Notes: generated from the sequence alone by a model not told the origin. Shown: positions 1-19,522, numbered from the stretch's first letter. The stretch: DNA of 64,000 nt from Botryococcus braunii (GCA_002005505.1 KV908455.1:264956-328955); one strand, 5' to 3'. A program made the numbers and translations.

Positions 1-505
1 TCTGTTTGGAGGGATTATCACGTAATTGCAAGTGTGTCCTTGTACTGTATGCAAGTCAGCGCTGCAGAAAGGCATGCTTCGATGCTGAGTCTGGAAGCCT
101 CACCTTCGTTGCCCCCCTCCCCCCGGCGCCTCGCCCTTCCTTCCCTCGTTGTGTCTCTCCTCTATCTAGTTTGTCCCGTCCCACTCTAGTCTGTCTCTCC
201 CCTACCTACTTCCTCTCTTCACCCTTTGGTTTCTGGGTACAAGCGTCTGTCAAATGCAAAAGCATGTCTTGTAAACGCCTTTTTTTTCCCCTCTCTGTTA
301 ACCGTATCAGACGGCATGGACAATTTCAGAAGTGTACTGCAACTGAACTTGCAAGCTTCGTATCTGGCGACTTTGCAATGTTGAGCCCCACGTATGCTTA
401 TCGAACTCAATAAGATAATGCACACATTGCCAGGAAAATTGAACAGTGATTTCGTCCGAAGCGACCAACCTTTCAGGAGGCTGCGACCATGGTCCATCTA
501 CTCGA

Positions 506-545
<40 letters not shown>

Positions 546-705
546 TGGTATTTTTTTTTTCATTTCAGGCAGTCAACAATCTAGGAGGCTGCTTTTCTGT
601 GCTAGCATGGCTTGGAATGGTCCTTATGGTCTGAGGCTGATGGTTTAAAGCGGTAGGTGGCCTTGTTGAATAGTTTATCAACCTTGTAAGCTGTGTCCTG
701 TTCAG

Positions 706-953
706 GAAGCTATACGACTCCGTGCACGGCGAGGTCTTCACTCTCCCAGACGACACCCTTCTCTACCCCGCTCACGATTACAAGGTGCGGCAGCGGCGGC
801 GGCGCCCATTACGATTTTGGAACAAAAACTGAGTTAATTCTTGTTCTTGTTCGTTGTTTGTTCTTCAGAACAGGTGCCTCGCTCTCAATCTTTTTGCAAG
901 TACACAAGGTAAACGGTTGCGAGCGCGCGCGCGCGGGCGGGCGGGTGTGCGTG

Positions 954-1031
<78 letters not shown>

Positions 1032-1345
1032 TGAGTGTGTGCGTGTGCGTGTGTGCGTGCGCGCGCGCCATGGAAATGTCAAGGTTGATGGTGGAGGAAT
1101 GCTTGAGTGCATGCCATGGAAATGTATTATATCTTTTGAAGTAGGTTGGGAAATGGAAATGGATGGTGCGGCAGGGATTTACCAGCAGCTCCGTTGGTGA
1201 GGAAAAACGGGTGAATCCGAGGCTGACTAAACCAAAGGAGGAGTTTATCGAGATCATGAAGAACCTCAACCTGCCATACCCAAAGCAGATAGACGTGGCC
1301 TTGCCGCTGAACATCGTTTGCGGTATTCAAGAGGAAGTTGCCTGA
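706..1345 (+). CDS. ETHE1: Persulfide dioxygenase ETHE1, last two exons
   Basis: Mitochondrial non-heme iron persulfide dioxygenase of the metallo-beta-lactamase fold; it oxidises glutathione persulfide to sulfite in sulfide detoxification. Two exons are visible: 706-784 (acceptor ttcag, donor gtgcgg) and 1175-1345 (acceptor gcag, stop tga 1343-1345), joined in phase 0. The first encodes the family segment [15 protein letters not shown] and then LLYPAHDYK, where the His of PAHDYK is a metal ligand. The second encodes [15 protein letters not shown] and [15 protein letters not shown], ending in VCGIQEEVA. These are near-diagnostic ETHE1 signatures. The join gives [16 protein letters not shown], as expected for the family. 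Exon 706 enters in phase 2, so the N-terminal half, with the HxHxDH metal motif, lies upstream of the window. The 390-nt intron contains a (GT)n tract. Confidence 0.93.
957..1029. repeat. (GT)n microsatellite in the ETHE1 intron
   Basis: An almost pure GT dinucleotide run between the two ETHE1 exons. It is preceded by a short GC/GGGC-rich stretch and followed by GTGC variants. It generates spurious Cys-Val and Thr-His repeat reading frames on both strands. Confidence 0.95.
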
Positions 1346-1902
1346 TATGGCATCGCATTTGCTCGAGCCGCACAGCCTCACGATAAGACCGGATATTTTC
1401 TGCACACTGGAATGCTTGCATGCGCGGTGTGTGACTGCTGCTTTATTCGATTTGATTTGACCTGCAGGTATAGCTCAGCGCCCTCGGGTCCTTTTTGGTT
1501 TTCTTTTTCTACTTTTTGGCTTTGCTCAGCGCATGCAGTGGGACATGACTCATGACCCATGACGCACAAGGGTCTTTGCCGTTTTGTTCTTACTCCAGTT
1601 TGCTTCCTAATCAGGCAATAGCTGTAGCTGGTCTTAGCGAGGTCGGGCGAGACGGTTTCTGAAGGGCGTTCTGATTTCTGTTCCGGTATGGCCTGATCAG
1701 GCCAGTAGCTGTACGTCAGGGCCATTTGAGTGTGGCTTTCAAAGAGTAATACCTCGCAGCGCATACCCATCTGTCCTAGACGTAGGCAAAAGGGAGGTAT
1801 CTGTCGTCAACATGAGAGGATCTGTTCAGTTCCATCTGTAGATAGTAGCAGCTTTTCCCCATGGACCTAGCCATGTTTTTGTAGGATATGATTAGATATG
1901 AC

Positions 1903-1924
1903 AATAAACATATATTTCAATAAA
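1903..1924 (+). terminator. Possible poly(A) signals of ETHE1
   Basis: Two AATAAA hexamers (1903-1908 and 1919-1924) lie about 560 nt after the ETHE1 stop, in an AT-rich stretch. This is inferred only; the polyadenylation signal of this organism is not known from the window. Confidence 0.4.
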
Positions 1925-4172
<2,248 letters not shown>

Positions 4173-4499
4173 CACTTTTGGAGAGTCAACACCAAACACA
4201 TCTCCTTCGGTGCTGGTGCCATCTTCACGGAGGTTGGGGCTGATGTCGCGCTTTTGGACGGGAAAGGGCCCACCATACGGGATCCACGCGTGCTCACGGT
4301 CCCGCACGCGCTGCTTACTGCCTCAAGTTTCCGCTTCCGGCACCTTCCCAACACGGACTTGCTTGTCATTCTGCAACTCCAGGTTTCGTGCCGATCTTTA
4401 AGGTTTCGAATGTCTCTCTCAGCCTCATCCCGGCGAGTTGGTGTGGACGTCATGGAGATTGGAAGAAACCCTACAGATGCCTCGGAACTCAAAGGCAAG
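4173..4499 (+). CDS. Possible coding exon, family not recognised
   Basis: An open stretch of 109 codons between an acceptor-like ctag and a good donor (aag|gtaggt), phase 0 at both ends. The peptide mixes hydrophobic and polar residues like a folded domain, for example HISFGAGAIFTEVGADVALL and RVLTVPHALLTASSFRFR. I recognise no family. It ends 534 nt before the first identified LFG exon and its phase would allow splicing to it, but LFG proteins normally have a short Gly/Pro-rich N terminus. It may belong to another gene or be spurious. The opposite strand is also open here, which lowers confidence. Confidence 0.3.
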
Positions 4500-5032
4500 G
4501 TAGGTGTACAAACCCAGGCCTGTCTTGAGCTTACCTTAGGAGATAGTCTTGTGGGAACTGAAAACGGATGTTTCGTTTGTGGTTTTTGCGGTCGTGCCTG
4601 ACCCAACTGCCATACGTAGCTCACGATGAAGTGCATAGGAAGCTTTGCTTTGAGCAGTTGGGAATTGCCTTTGGTAATTTATATTCACATGATCCCCGTA
4701 CATCAAGTTAGCAGCTCTGGTGGCTGGGTCAGGCTTCGCCAGGTGTTCTCAGGCTTGTTTTGTGCTTTGATTTGAGCAGCGGTTAATTAGCTTCTCCCGA
4801 TGAGCAGAATTTGGTATTGGCATTGTTTATTCTTGCTCCTAGAGTTTTAAACAGCTGGTACTGGAAATTAATTTCGATTGCAGAATGGGTCTATAGTGAT
4901 CCTTTCCTAAGAAGACATAGAGTTCCGGTGCATATCTGCCCTCCCCTGGCTTGAAGATGCAGTCGATGTGTACGCGTAGGGTGCTTGGTTGCTGATTTCG
5001 GACGGGCTCATAAGGATGCAGATTGGCTGCAG

Positions 5033-9305
<4,273 letters not shown>

Positions 9306-11659
9306 TTCCAGTAAGGTATTGGAAGCAATCCGCATTGTGAGCAGCAGCAGGAATCGATACTGAGGGGTTCTGTGGCATGATACTGGAGGGTAACATGACA
9401 AACACGCATGCCGAGAATTTTTAAGGTATATAAGGTGGCTAGCCTGCCATAGCGGTGGGGCCAAAATGCAGCACGAGTAGACTTATTTGTAATATTTCCG
9501 CCGGCAAGGACAAGGCCTGGAGTTGGACATGTAGTAAAGACGAAGTTTATCAAGGAAAGGTCGCTGCGGGGGAATGCTCACAAGCTGTGGACCCTGCGAT
9601 GCAACTTAAAAGTCAAACCAAGGCGTGTCAGCTAACTGTCAATGCCTGGATTAGACGGCCTTTTTGTACAATTGACAAGGTTTGGAGGCAAGATCGTAAT
9701 TTTTCAAGGTGTTCTCTGGCGAGGTTCTCGTGTGGAGTGAGGTGGTGATTTGCCCAGATGAAGCCCTTGAAGATCTTTCCAGCCCGCAATAGTTTTTTTA
9801 CAGGGCCATACCTCAAAAACAGGGGTGTGCAAACATGGTCTCGAGCGGGTCATACTAAAAGACAATTAACGTGTCCGGGTGTGGTGGGGTGTGCCATAAC
9901 AGATCTGAGTTTGACGCTTTTGTGCTAGCCCCTTTAAGTACTGTGTAGGGGGTGTGTGGCACAGAACACACCCATGGGCCAACGAAAAGTTTAGACGGCA
10001 CTGTGGGCAGAATGTGACTGATCATCCTCCTGTCCGGCTGGAAGCACTAGCTGGGAATGAGGGCTCTGCTGACTGGACTCTACACAGCTTGTTGCATGGA
10101 TTCGACGGGGATTTATATGTCTCTTGTCATGACTACAAGCTGCCCTGTAGGCGATATAAATCGGTGATGAGACATCATCGCGTCTGAGAAAGTATGAAGT
10201 TGGCAGAGTTTGGTTGTAGAGCGGGAGTTTTTGTGCATGTGTCCTGCTGTCGGACAAGTGTGAGATACTATGGCTATTCTCAAGGTGGTGATGGCAATTG
10301 GAGCACATTGCAATATTGATGATATGCGCCTGCAAGGTAGGTTTGCTCCAACCATTATTGCTAAAATGTACGGACGGCTGTGCTGACGCCTCGAGGCGCA
10401 TGTAAGGCGAGGCAGCTGATGGCAGTGTTCTTAAACATGAAAGGGTTATGTACAAACCGTCTCAGCAGACTGATTGGGCCTGGGCTGCATGTGTGTTTCG
10501 ATATTCCATATCTCTGCCGGGATGATTCCTGATGAACACTGTATTGTACACGGAAAGATTTTGAAGGTTCCGGTTCCTTTGCTATATATCTCACACAGGC
10601 AGGGCATTACGTAAGTTCTGAGTTTTCAGGTTTGAGATTTAAAAAATCAATACATTTGGTCTTCATTCAAGAACTCTGACAACTTTCCATATAGGCTCAG
10701 TTACACCTGATTCACTTCTCAACCAACACCTGGCGCATCTGATTATTACTTGGAAATTTTCCACTCAACAGATCCTGCCCTAACATTGGGGTTCTCAACT
10801 TCATTACTCAAGTTCCAACCTGCAGGGTCGACTGCTTTGCGAGAACGCAGCGTTGTTAACAACGCTTTCACCTGCACCAATCCCACCTGGATCATCCCGA
10901 GGTGCCTTCACGCCCGTGAGATGTGGAAGGCATATCGATGATCATTACCTTTAACGGAAATTTCTTCACATGAAGAAAGGTACAAATGCACATATGCGAG
11001 CTTTGCGAACTTTGGAAGCTGCTCTCAAAATCACATTTTCCACATCTGTTCAGCCCACGGCCACCGCAGCCCGTGTTGCCAGCACCGATGTGGATTGCAA
11101 CCATATGCATGAGCACCAGAATGTATGCTCCACGGAGCACCCACGTGGTGCTAATGTAAATAACTATAGTTGCTTGCTACGATCTAGATCTCTGCCGTGA
11201 CTACATAATCACACAACAATCCAATCCAAACTCGTTGGGTCCTCAGGGCTGATCACACTGTAAGGTTTCTTTAGCAAGCTTAACAAGCTTGCCGCTTGAG
11301 CTCAAGAAGTTTGCGCACTTTTCCTAGAGGGCCCTCACGGGGACAGCCCAGACAAAACCCTAGCTGGCTAAAAAAAACTTCTTCAGGTACAGTACTCAAA
11401 GAGCACTGGGGCTTACAACAATTGCAAGCTCGACCTAAAACACGCCCACCTGGCAAGTGCAAGCACGTGAACCTCAGCAAGCTCACGAGCCACTTATGGC
11501 TCGTTGGTTTGCTTTCATGGTGGCCACACTCGTCATGACGTGAGCGCATTCTGGCTTCTGGTGACACTACTAGTGGTGTACTGCAGTCAACTGCTGCAAA
11601 GCTGACGGGATATTTGATCTCCCTCCCTCCTGCCCCTTCGTGCATGCCCCCCCCCCCCC

Positions 11660-11746
<87 letters not shown>

Positions 11747-12507
11747 CGTTGAAAAGTGAAGAAAGGATGAGCTGTTGCCTCTGCTTATTGTGTCGTTGAG
11801 TCAGAAAGACACACCATGGCATTTGGAAGAAATGGGTCGTTCGCCAGGACAAAGTCTGTGTCTTCCACACACGATCTACGCCATACACTTTATAGCCATA
11901 TACACATCAAGCGGGGAGGCATTGATGGGCATAAATATGAGAACACTCCACACAGAACAGCTGGTACATCGTCTTTTGCCAGCAGCTGAAGCACAAGGGC
12001 TAGGCCTTGTTACCAAAGTAAATGTGTACCATAATAAACAACGGCTTGCCTACGTGAGGGAATGTAATACATTCTCTTTAACTTAGTCTACATGTATACA
12101 CTAAACATAATTGCGGATCCCTTCAAGACACCGAGTCAAGCAGCGAGTGCGATGCAATTAAACCTCAGCAACACCATGCCTCCGGTTCAGCTGTGCCGTG
12201 GCTGACATAAGATCAGTTACGAAAGGCTGACGTCAATCCAGAGATGTCCCACAGTCTCATAGTCACGCCAAATACCAAGCCAGAAAGGCCATAGCCAGCC
12301 GGCCAAGAGGATGCACCTCAATTACAGAAAGGAACCAAATACAGGCGTACGAGTTAGGGGATAAAGAATAGTGCAAGGTCCCACCCAACCGGAAATAAAA
12401 ATTAGGGGAGAAGGAAATCCCACCCGTCACAATGGGGTGGTGCCAACCAAGGGGAGAATGGAGTCACGGTTGTGAGCTGTTCTGCATGGACGGGGCAAAT
12501 GGCTGCG
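9306..12507. other. Intergenic, no gene recognised
   Basis: Downstream of LFG. Short open frames on both strands show no family signature. It contains a poly-C and interrupted (CA)n tract at 11650-11743. Scattered AATAAA-like elements occur, but I cannot assign an LFG 3' end with confidence. Confidence 0.55.
11665..11743. repeat. (CA)n microsatellite
   Basis: CA run interrupted by single ACAG units and preceded by a poly-C run. Confidence 0.93.
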
Positions 12508-14676
12508 TCAACCGCCGATGAATAGACGCTGCCTCCGAAGAATCTCCTTGCGGCATATTGGGCATCGAACAATGCGCCGACTGCATCGACGGCACATGCA
12601 GGCATGCCCGCATGGAATCACCACCACCTGGCATTTGACAATAGCACACAAATTCAGCGCAGTCACCTTAAACATCAAGCTAAGACTGCCTCTTTCTCCT
12701 CCCCCCTTTCCCCCCCTCCCTCCCCCCCCCCCTTTCTTTCTCTCTCTCTCTCTCTCTTCCGCCCTCCCTCTCCCTCCCCCGCCCCTTCTATCCCAGCACT
12801 TTTTACCTTTCTTATATATACTATTCATTGTAATATAGGCCGGCAATACTTCAGCGCAGACCCTCCTCACCAGCTTTTCCTTTCGTTTTGCTTCCCATGT
12901 AAACTGTGCCTGCTGGGTAATCAGGGCTCTGGATTTATCTGGCAATGAACGTCATTCTAGCAAGGGAATTCGGGTTCTGGGTATATCAGGCAATGAACGC
13001 TGTTATAGCTAGGGATGGGAAGCACATACCTGCACAGCCCGGCACATGCAGACGCTGCAATCAACGCCCTGCACTCCCGTGTCATCTCGGAGGTAGTCAC
13101 AGCTCTTGGAAGCTTTGCCAGTGTCAGCATCCTCCTTCTCGGGCCCATCATCCTGCTGAGACCCAGCCTCGCTCCCTTCTCTGCCCTCTTGCAGCAAAGG
13201 CGCCTCTGCAGCTGCCTGTCCGGGGGCCCCAATTCTCAAAGTCAGACGTATTCCAGCAAACATGTAATTCCCGCTGGCATCTCATCCCTTTTGCATGCAA
13301 GCCCTCTCTCTCCCTCCCTTGTTCCAGACCTTGAGTAAAGCTCACACTTTGTTCTAGACTTGGGGTAACACGCACACTTTGTTCCAGACCTGGGAGTAAG
13401 GTCCACACTTTGTTCCAGACCTGGAGTAAGGCCCACACATTAATTCCAGACTTGGGATGCGGCCCACGCTTTGTTCCAGACTTGGAGCCACGCCAACACT
13501 TCAATTCCAGACCTGATGTGAGGCCCACATGTTTATTCCAGACTTTGGGGTAAAGCCAACACGTTTATTCCAGACTTGGGGCCTATTCCAGACTTTGGGT
13601 AAGGCCCACACTTCTACTTGAGACTTGGGTGCAAGGCCCGCACCTCGATTTCAGAGTTGGGGTAGGAGTTGGGGGACGCAGTGGGCTGCTGCTCCTCACT
13701 ACCATCATCATCCACCCCCAAGCCCTCTGGCCACTCCTCCCCGGGGTCCCTGACGCTGCCGTTGCTTTCCTCGCCATCTGTGCGACCGGCAGAAATCCTA
13801 AGGCTGCTGTTAAGTGAGAGCCTTAGGCGCCGCTTTAGGGGTCGTCTCAGCCACAGTGTGCAAGGCCGCACGCATTTCTGGCCAAGAACTTGGAAAATTG
13901 CAAGGCCGCATGCAGTTCTGAGCCAGAACTTAGAGAGGTGGAAGGGTCTGATGCAATTTCCAACACAGAAGTCTCGACTTGGGTTTGCAGAACGGCTCTT
14001 CCGAAAGCAAGATTGGGGAGGACCTGAAGACGCCTCCTAACTTGCAGGAAATGTCAAGCAAATCAGAGGCCAGACGAGAAGGAACCTACGACTGCAAAAT
14101 GATTCCTTAACCAAATGTCTCATGCCTCTCCTGGAAGCATGGACCTTATGCCCCAAAGCACAATGTCACCTCTGGCCGCACGTCAAAAAGCTCCCGCGCG
14201 CGCTCTCTCTCTCTCCCTCCGCCCCCCCCCTCCCTCTCTCTCCCCTTCCCTCCCTCCCGTCCCTCCCCCCCCCCTTCTTTCTTTCCCCTCATCATGATAA
14301 AGTAGTGGGGAAGGGCAAGAGGGACACAGAGAACAGCAAAGGATCCCCACGAGGGGGGGGGGGGGGCATGTTGGAGAGTAAGGAGTACCTTGAGTGGCCT
14401 CATCTGCGGGGACATGCAGATCCTCCTCCACTTCTGACTCGCAGTCAGTAGTGTCCTCTGAGCCAACGCTTCCGTTGTCATCCTCAACCCGGATGATGAA
14501 AGCCTCCTGGAGCTGCTCCCCCGCCTCGCTCTGCTCATCGCCTGCTTCCCCGACATGAGCACACTCAACATGAGCAAGAACATGCGCACGCGCGCGCGCG
14601 CGCGCGCACACACACACACACACACACATGCCCTTGTGCAATTGTAGATGCTTGTAAGACCGGCAACCCAATTTAG

Positions 14677-14741
<65 letters not shown>

Positions 14742-14816
14742 TTAATACATGCATGACAGTGCGAAACCTTGAAGGTTAAAGAAAACCCTCGAAACAGGAC
14801 TGCGAGTGGTAGACTT

Positions 14817-14882
<66 letters not shown>

Positions 14883-16517
14883 TTAATACATGCATGACAG
14901 TGCGAAACCTTGAAGGTTAAAGAAAACCCTCAAAACAAGACTGCGCGTGCCAGACTTTGCAGGTTCCCCTTTCGTCGGACCTCTATTCCCAACATTACCT
15001 TTCACGACCCAAGAAGGTAATGAACCGTCAAAACCACCCCACAGCCTTTGGTGCCTTTCATCCCGCCACTAAATAGCTCAACTGGATGCAAAACTCTACC
15101 TCGCCCTCTGGACATTTCTTAACCATCTTGAGGAAATAAACAGCAGTTGTACAATGCCAGGCTCTGTAAAGACACGCGCGCCTTGCCATGCGAGACACTG
15201 CACAGGAGGGCTTCAAAAGAAGCGTGCCCCCTCAACCAAAATGGCAGGCCTGGATGATTCGCAGAGCGTCAGCGTTCAGGGGGCAGAAGAATGGAATCTT
15301 ATTTCTCAGTCACAGGACCAAAGAACATGGGATGGGGGGAAGGAGGGCATACTCCAGTGGTCGCGGACGTAGCGAGCAACACGTGCGCCAAAGGACATGA
15401 AAATCAGAGACACTGCGCATGCGCAAAACACCAGCAATGACAAAAACCACTTCTGGGCATTGTCTTCCCGCTGCCACCCCGTCACAAGACACATGTCAGG
15501 CTCGGTATTGACACATGACCTCAGGCCGCATAACGCGCCGACACACGTCAGGGTCGGTATTGACACATGACCTCAGGACGCATACCGCGCTGACACATGT
15601 CAGGCTTCCCACTGACACATGACCTCAGGACGCATAACGCGCTGACACGTGTAAGGCTCCACGCTGACGAGTGAAGCTCAGGACACGGGTGCAACGACAG
15701 GTCCTCAATGATCAGCACCAATGCTTTTGGATTAAGTGTATGGTAGCCATTCCCCAATTATTTGTAGCTCTCTTTCAAACCCCACAACATCAGCTACACA
15801 AGCACACCTGCAGAGCCTTTGTCTCTTAAAAGCAGACGGACGTTGGCGAGAAAATGCCAGGCCCTGTCTCCACAGAAGGGTGTGGGGAGACAGGGGGAGG
15901 GGGGGGGGCGTAGAAGCGAATGGGGAGAAGTAAGAATGGATCGATGAAACCTCTGAAAAGATGGAATGCGCCCAATCACTGGGAAGGAATCAAAGGAGCA
16001 TTATACCCAGGACCAGGCAGTAAGGGAGAGAGGTGGTGAGAGGAAGGAAGAGCACCTCTGAACAGGTGGGACCCCCCCAACCACGGTAGCACTCGCAGAC
16101 ACTGTCCACACAGAAGCCATTGCCAGTGCAGTCGTCCAGGTAAGCGCAGTCATCCAAAGGGTGTACGCGGCTCCCCAAGCACATCCTGCAACAAGTTGCC
16201 GGTTCCATAGGGACCAGCGGGCCCCGGAGGCCCACCCTGCAGTACAACCCATCCAGGCTTAACATCGGTGGGTTCTGAGCACCCTCAGACACAGTGGGTC
16301 CTTGCTTAGCTGTGCCCACTAGATTTATCTTTATACCCCTCCTCCTGCCCAATCCCCCACCACCCCCCCAAGGGGTCCCCCACCCTCTCCCCTCACTTGA
16401 TCCCCCTCTCCCTCCCCCCCTTTTCCATCCCCTCACATTTCTATTTCTCTCTCCCACTTCCCCTCCTACCTTCTCCATCTCCCCACCTTTTTCTCTCACT
16501 TGCACGCGCGCGCGCGG

Positions 16518-16555
<38 letters not shown>

Positions 16556-16972
16556 GGGGGGGGGAGGGACATTTGGAGGAGGGGCCCAGGGCGGGAGTGG
16601 GGAGGAAAGAGAATGAGCTTGCGTTCCCATTCAAAAAACAATGCCACGCCCTTGCCCTGCCCCTGAGAGAAGGATGGGCCCCCTCCAACAGGTGAGAAGG
16701 GGGGGAAGGGGCGCACTGGGAATTTGTAAATCCCTGGAGGAGGCGGTGGGAGGTCATGGGGTGCCCACAGGAGGTCCCATTGTCCATGGGTTGGCAGCTG
16801 CACTTTTCCAGCTCCAACACATCCCCGCTGGCCAGCAGAAGGGCGGGCGTGCAGCACTGCGGGCTGCCCTGCGGATAGTACACCAGCTTGCCGCTGCTGG
16901 TCACCACATCCGCGGAATCAAACCAGCCCGTCACCAAACTGCCCCAGCCGCTGTCGCACATTTCCGGTCCCC
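12508..16972 (-). CDS. EGF-transmembrane-RING protein (putative membrane E3 ubiquitin ligase)
   Basis: Reconstructed from seven minus-strand exons with matching phases: 16972-16717, 16185-16056, 15470-15353, 14541-14389, 13777-13644, 13215-13030, 12627-12508 (364 codons plus stop; the first exon with the start codon is not resolved). In order: a Cys-rich ectodomain ([31 protein letters not shown]); an EGF-like module ([20 protein letters not shown] then GWGGPTC); one membrane helix ([19 protein letters not shown]) followed by basic [10 protein letters not shown]; an acidic Ser/Glu-rich linker; and a C-terminal RING finger. The RING is created by splicing: [11 protein letters not shown] at 13030 joins [15 protein letters not shown] and then [11 protein letters not shown] at 12627, giving C-x2-C, C-x-H-x3-C-x2-C and C-x2-C. 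The topology suggests ubiquitin ligation at the cytosolic face with an extracellular or lumenal ligand domain. Upstream frames contain a possible signal peptide ([19 protein letters not shown]). Confidence 0.75.
13315..13660. repeat. ~36-bp minisatellite in a RING-gene intron
   Basis: About ten diverged copies built around TTGTTCCAGACCTGGAGTAA GGCCCACAC, alternating C/T variants. The array fills most of the intron between exons 13777-13644 and 13215-13030 and runs up to the exon 5 donor. Confidence 0.88.
14681..14960. repeat. Tandem duplication carrying (CA)n tracts in a RING-gene intron
   Basis: A unit of a (CA)n run plus about 78 bases beginning CGTGTTAATACATGCATGAC occurs twice (about 14681-14818 and 14819-14960). 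The unique portions differ at only a few positions, so this is a recent duplication of microsatellite and flank together. A further CA run at about 14606-14628 adjoins a GC alternation. Confidence 0.9.
15489..15680. repeat. 52-bp minisatellite in a RING-gene intron
   Basis: About 3.5 copies of a unit containing ACATGTCAGG, TATTGACACATGACCTCAGG and CGCATAACGCGCTGAC, between the EGF and membrane-helix exons. The last copy is diverged. Confidence 0.88.
16519..16551. repeat. (GT)n microsatellite between ectodomain exons
   Basis: Short GT run after a GC alternation and before a poly-G run, in the intron between the first two identified exons of the RING gene. It makes a misleading continuous minus-strand frame from 15990 to 17342. 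Confidence 0.9.
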
Positions 16973-18968
16973 CTGCACAGGAGCAACCGTCAACGAGCGG
17001 TACTAATAAACACAATAACACGATGAACACATTACAAGCACATGCTGAAGCACAATCGGTTATTCTAAACAATGAACACAATAACACAATGAACACAATA
17101 AGACAAACAACACAACAAACACAACAGGCATATAATAAACACATGCTGAAGCACATCTCTGCTGCTCCTGCAGAAGCCAAAAGAGCCGGACAAACAGCAG
17201 ATATTGTTTGACAAGACCTCACGAGCCGCCCTACTGCGTCGCGGTTGTGATCAAACCGTGACCTTTGGTGAGCAGTCCTACTTACTTGGCCCTGGGATTT
17301 CTCCGCTCTCTGCATGCTTAAAAGGCACGCAAGGAGCCCCATTTACTGCAAGAAGACCCGGTTACGGCATACCTCTGCTCCTTGTGGTCAACTCAGCATA
17401 CATAAGATGCCTGAAGACCCAGAGATTCCAACGCATGCCTAAAGAGCCTGAGGAATGCTTAGCAAAACACCATGGTGGAAGCCCCTGGTAGAGGGTTGGG
17501 AAATCTCAGGGGCATTCACCATGCCGAAATGCATGGTCGCTGATGGATCAGACACCAGTAAGGTCAATGGATCTACCAAATCCTTGCCCAGCTACCATAA
17601 AACATACCATTTCTTGTTATTATTGCGTTAGAGTAGAGTAGGGTAGGGTTGTATATTATATATTGTTATTTATTTTCATATTGTATACCGAAGGGGTGTG
17701 CATAAACATGGGTGTGTACCGGTAGGGTATGCATAAATACAGTATTACCTAAATGTGTTCAGTACACCAAAGTTCGCCATTCGCCCATATATATGCATTA
17801 ATATATGGGGCCATGGTGGTCAGCCGCATTTTCAAACTACTGCAATCATAGCTGCCTCCCCATGCTCTGCCAATGGTCATTCCCACTTGGCCCACCTTGT
17901 AACACCATTGCAGACCGACACTTACCCCCCCCCCCCCACACACACACACACACCCACCCTGACACAGCTTCCTTGACAGATCCATATCCCACAACTGGAG
18001 GCGTCATCCGCCATTGACATTAACCTTTTTCACATGCGGACCTTCGACCGGACTGCACAGTAAGAGAAGTCCACACGAAAATTGCCGATATAAACCCTTG
18101 AATGAAGGAACGAAGGAACATCACATCAAGTGTCCGACAGCCCGAACAGTACATCTACATCTACATCTGAGTGCTTGACAGCCCGAGCTGAAAAGTGTGG
18201 GAGCGCACCATTGCCAGAAGCCTCGTGGCAGGCAATGTTGAGAAGGGCCCTGACTTCCGCACTCTCAGGCGGGAGGCCGGTGCTATTAGGAAGCTTCTTG
18301 GGCAGACAGAGGCGGCAGCAGATGGCATGGGCAAGAGGGAGGTGGGGCCCAGTAGGGAAACCCTGCGGCTATTACAACCCCCTTTCAGGAAGCCCCAACT
18401 CTTTAACATACCCCCAAACCTTTTGGGAAACAAGCGCTGACCTGTACCGCCTGCTAGCCACCGCCCCCCCCCCCCCGGGGGGGGCGAGGCACCCTGTACC
18501 CCCACCATACAGCCTGGTAATGAGGGTTCCAGGCTGCACCAGTTAAGCGAGCACCCTGACCTTGCTGCTTGTAAAAAGCGGTTCGCACCCATTTTCGGCA
18601 CTACAAACGGTGAAGAGGCCTTGCACCGCTGCTGGCGACTCAGTGTGACTGAAAGCAGGTCCTTATGAGGACTGCCAGCAAATTCTCAAATCGTTAGCCC
18701 GAATCAGCTTGCACAGCAGCCCGCAGCACCCTGCCAAAGAGAGAGGGGGGGGGGGGCATAACGGAAAAAAATCCTGAAATGCCAGCAGGTTCACGATTGG
18801 CAAGCGACAATCTTCATAAAAAGTCCCAAGTACGCCATCAGTTAGTGGGAGTAGCCGCCAGCGCATTCCGCCAGCCTGTTTGCGCACATTACCGAACAAA
18901 TACCTGCCTGCAGTACTGTACTGTGCCCTATACGCAAGCCCCAATCTGCAATCTGGGATTCAAGTATC

Positions 18969-19006
18969 TTGCTCCAACAGCACTGCCTGAAGTGCTGTTG
19001 GAGCAA
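18969..19006. repeat. 16-bp perfect inverted repeat
   Basis: Arms TTGCTCCAACAGCACT (18969-18984) and AGTGCTGTTGGAGCAA (18991-19006) are perfectly complementary around the loop GCCTGA. No flanking T-run suggests a bacterial-type terminator. The surroundings contain several imperfect repeats of CAATCTGCNAATC-like phrases. Confidence 0.9.
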
Positions 19007-19449
19007 AATGCTGCCAGCAGATTCCCAATCTGCCAAACCCAAGTCGCAAAAGCGACAAGTAATCCAATCACCAGCGAACGCCAACTTACTGTTATTCAGC
19101 ATAAAGTACGTTGGTTGGAATACTACCAACAGGTTCCCAACCCGCATTGTACAGCCCAAGAAAAATGCCAGCAATACTGTGCACCTAATTGCAAGCAAAC
19201 CTTCAATCCAACACTGCTAATCCGCATCATGCAGCCTGGATAACTGCCAGCAAAATTAAAAAAAGCCCAGCAATTACAGAGGCACAGACTCGCAGTTGCT
19301 GCACCTCTTAAATGCTACTAATCCTCTTCCTCAATGTCTGCCTCCCCCCCCCCCCCCGGCGGCTACAGTACCTATCTACACAACCTCCCTTCTCCCTTCG
19401 CGCTGTCATCCTCACCCCTTTCTTCTCCCCTTCCCCTTCGACTCATTCG

Positions 19450-19452
<3 letters not shown>

Positions 19453-19522
<70 letters not shown>

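Noticed and set aside
15990..17342. A continuous 450-codon minus-strand frame
   Set aside because: Only two segments (16972-16717 and 16185-16056) look coding; the middle is low-complexity and reads through a (CA)n tract. Splicing into the RING gene explains it better.
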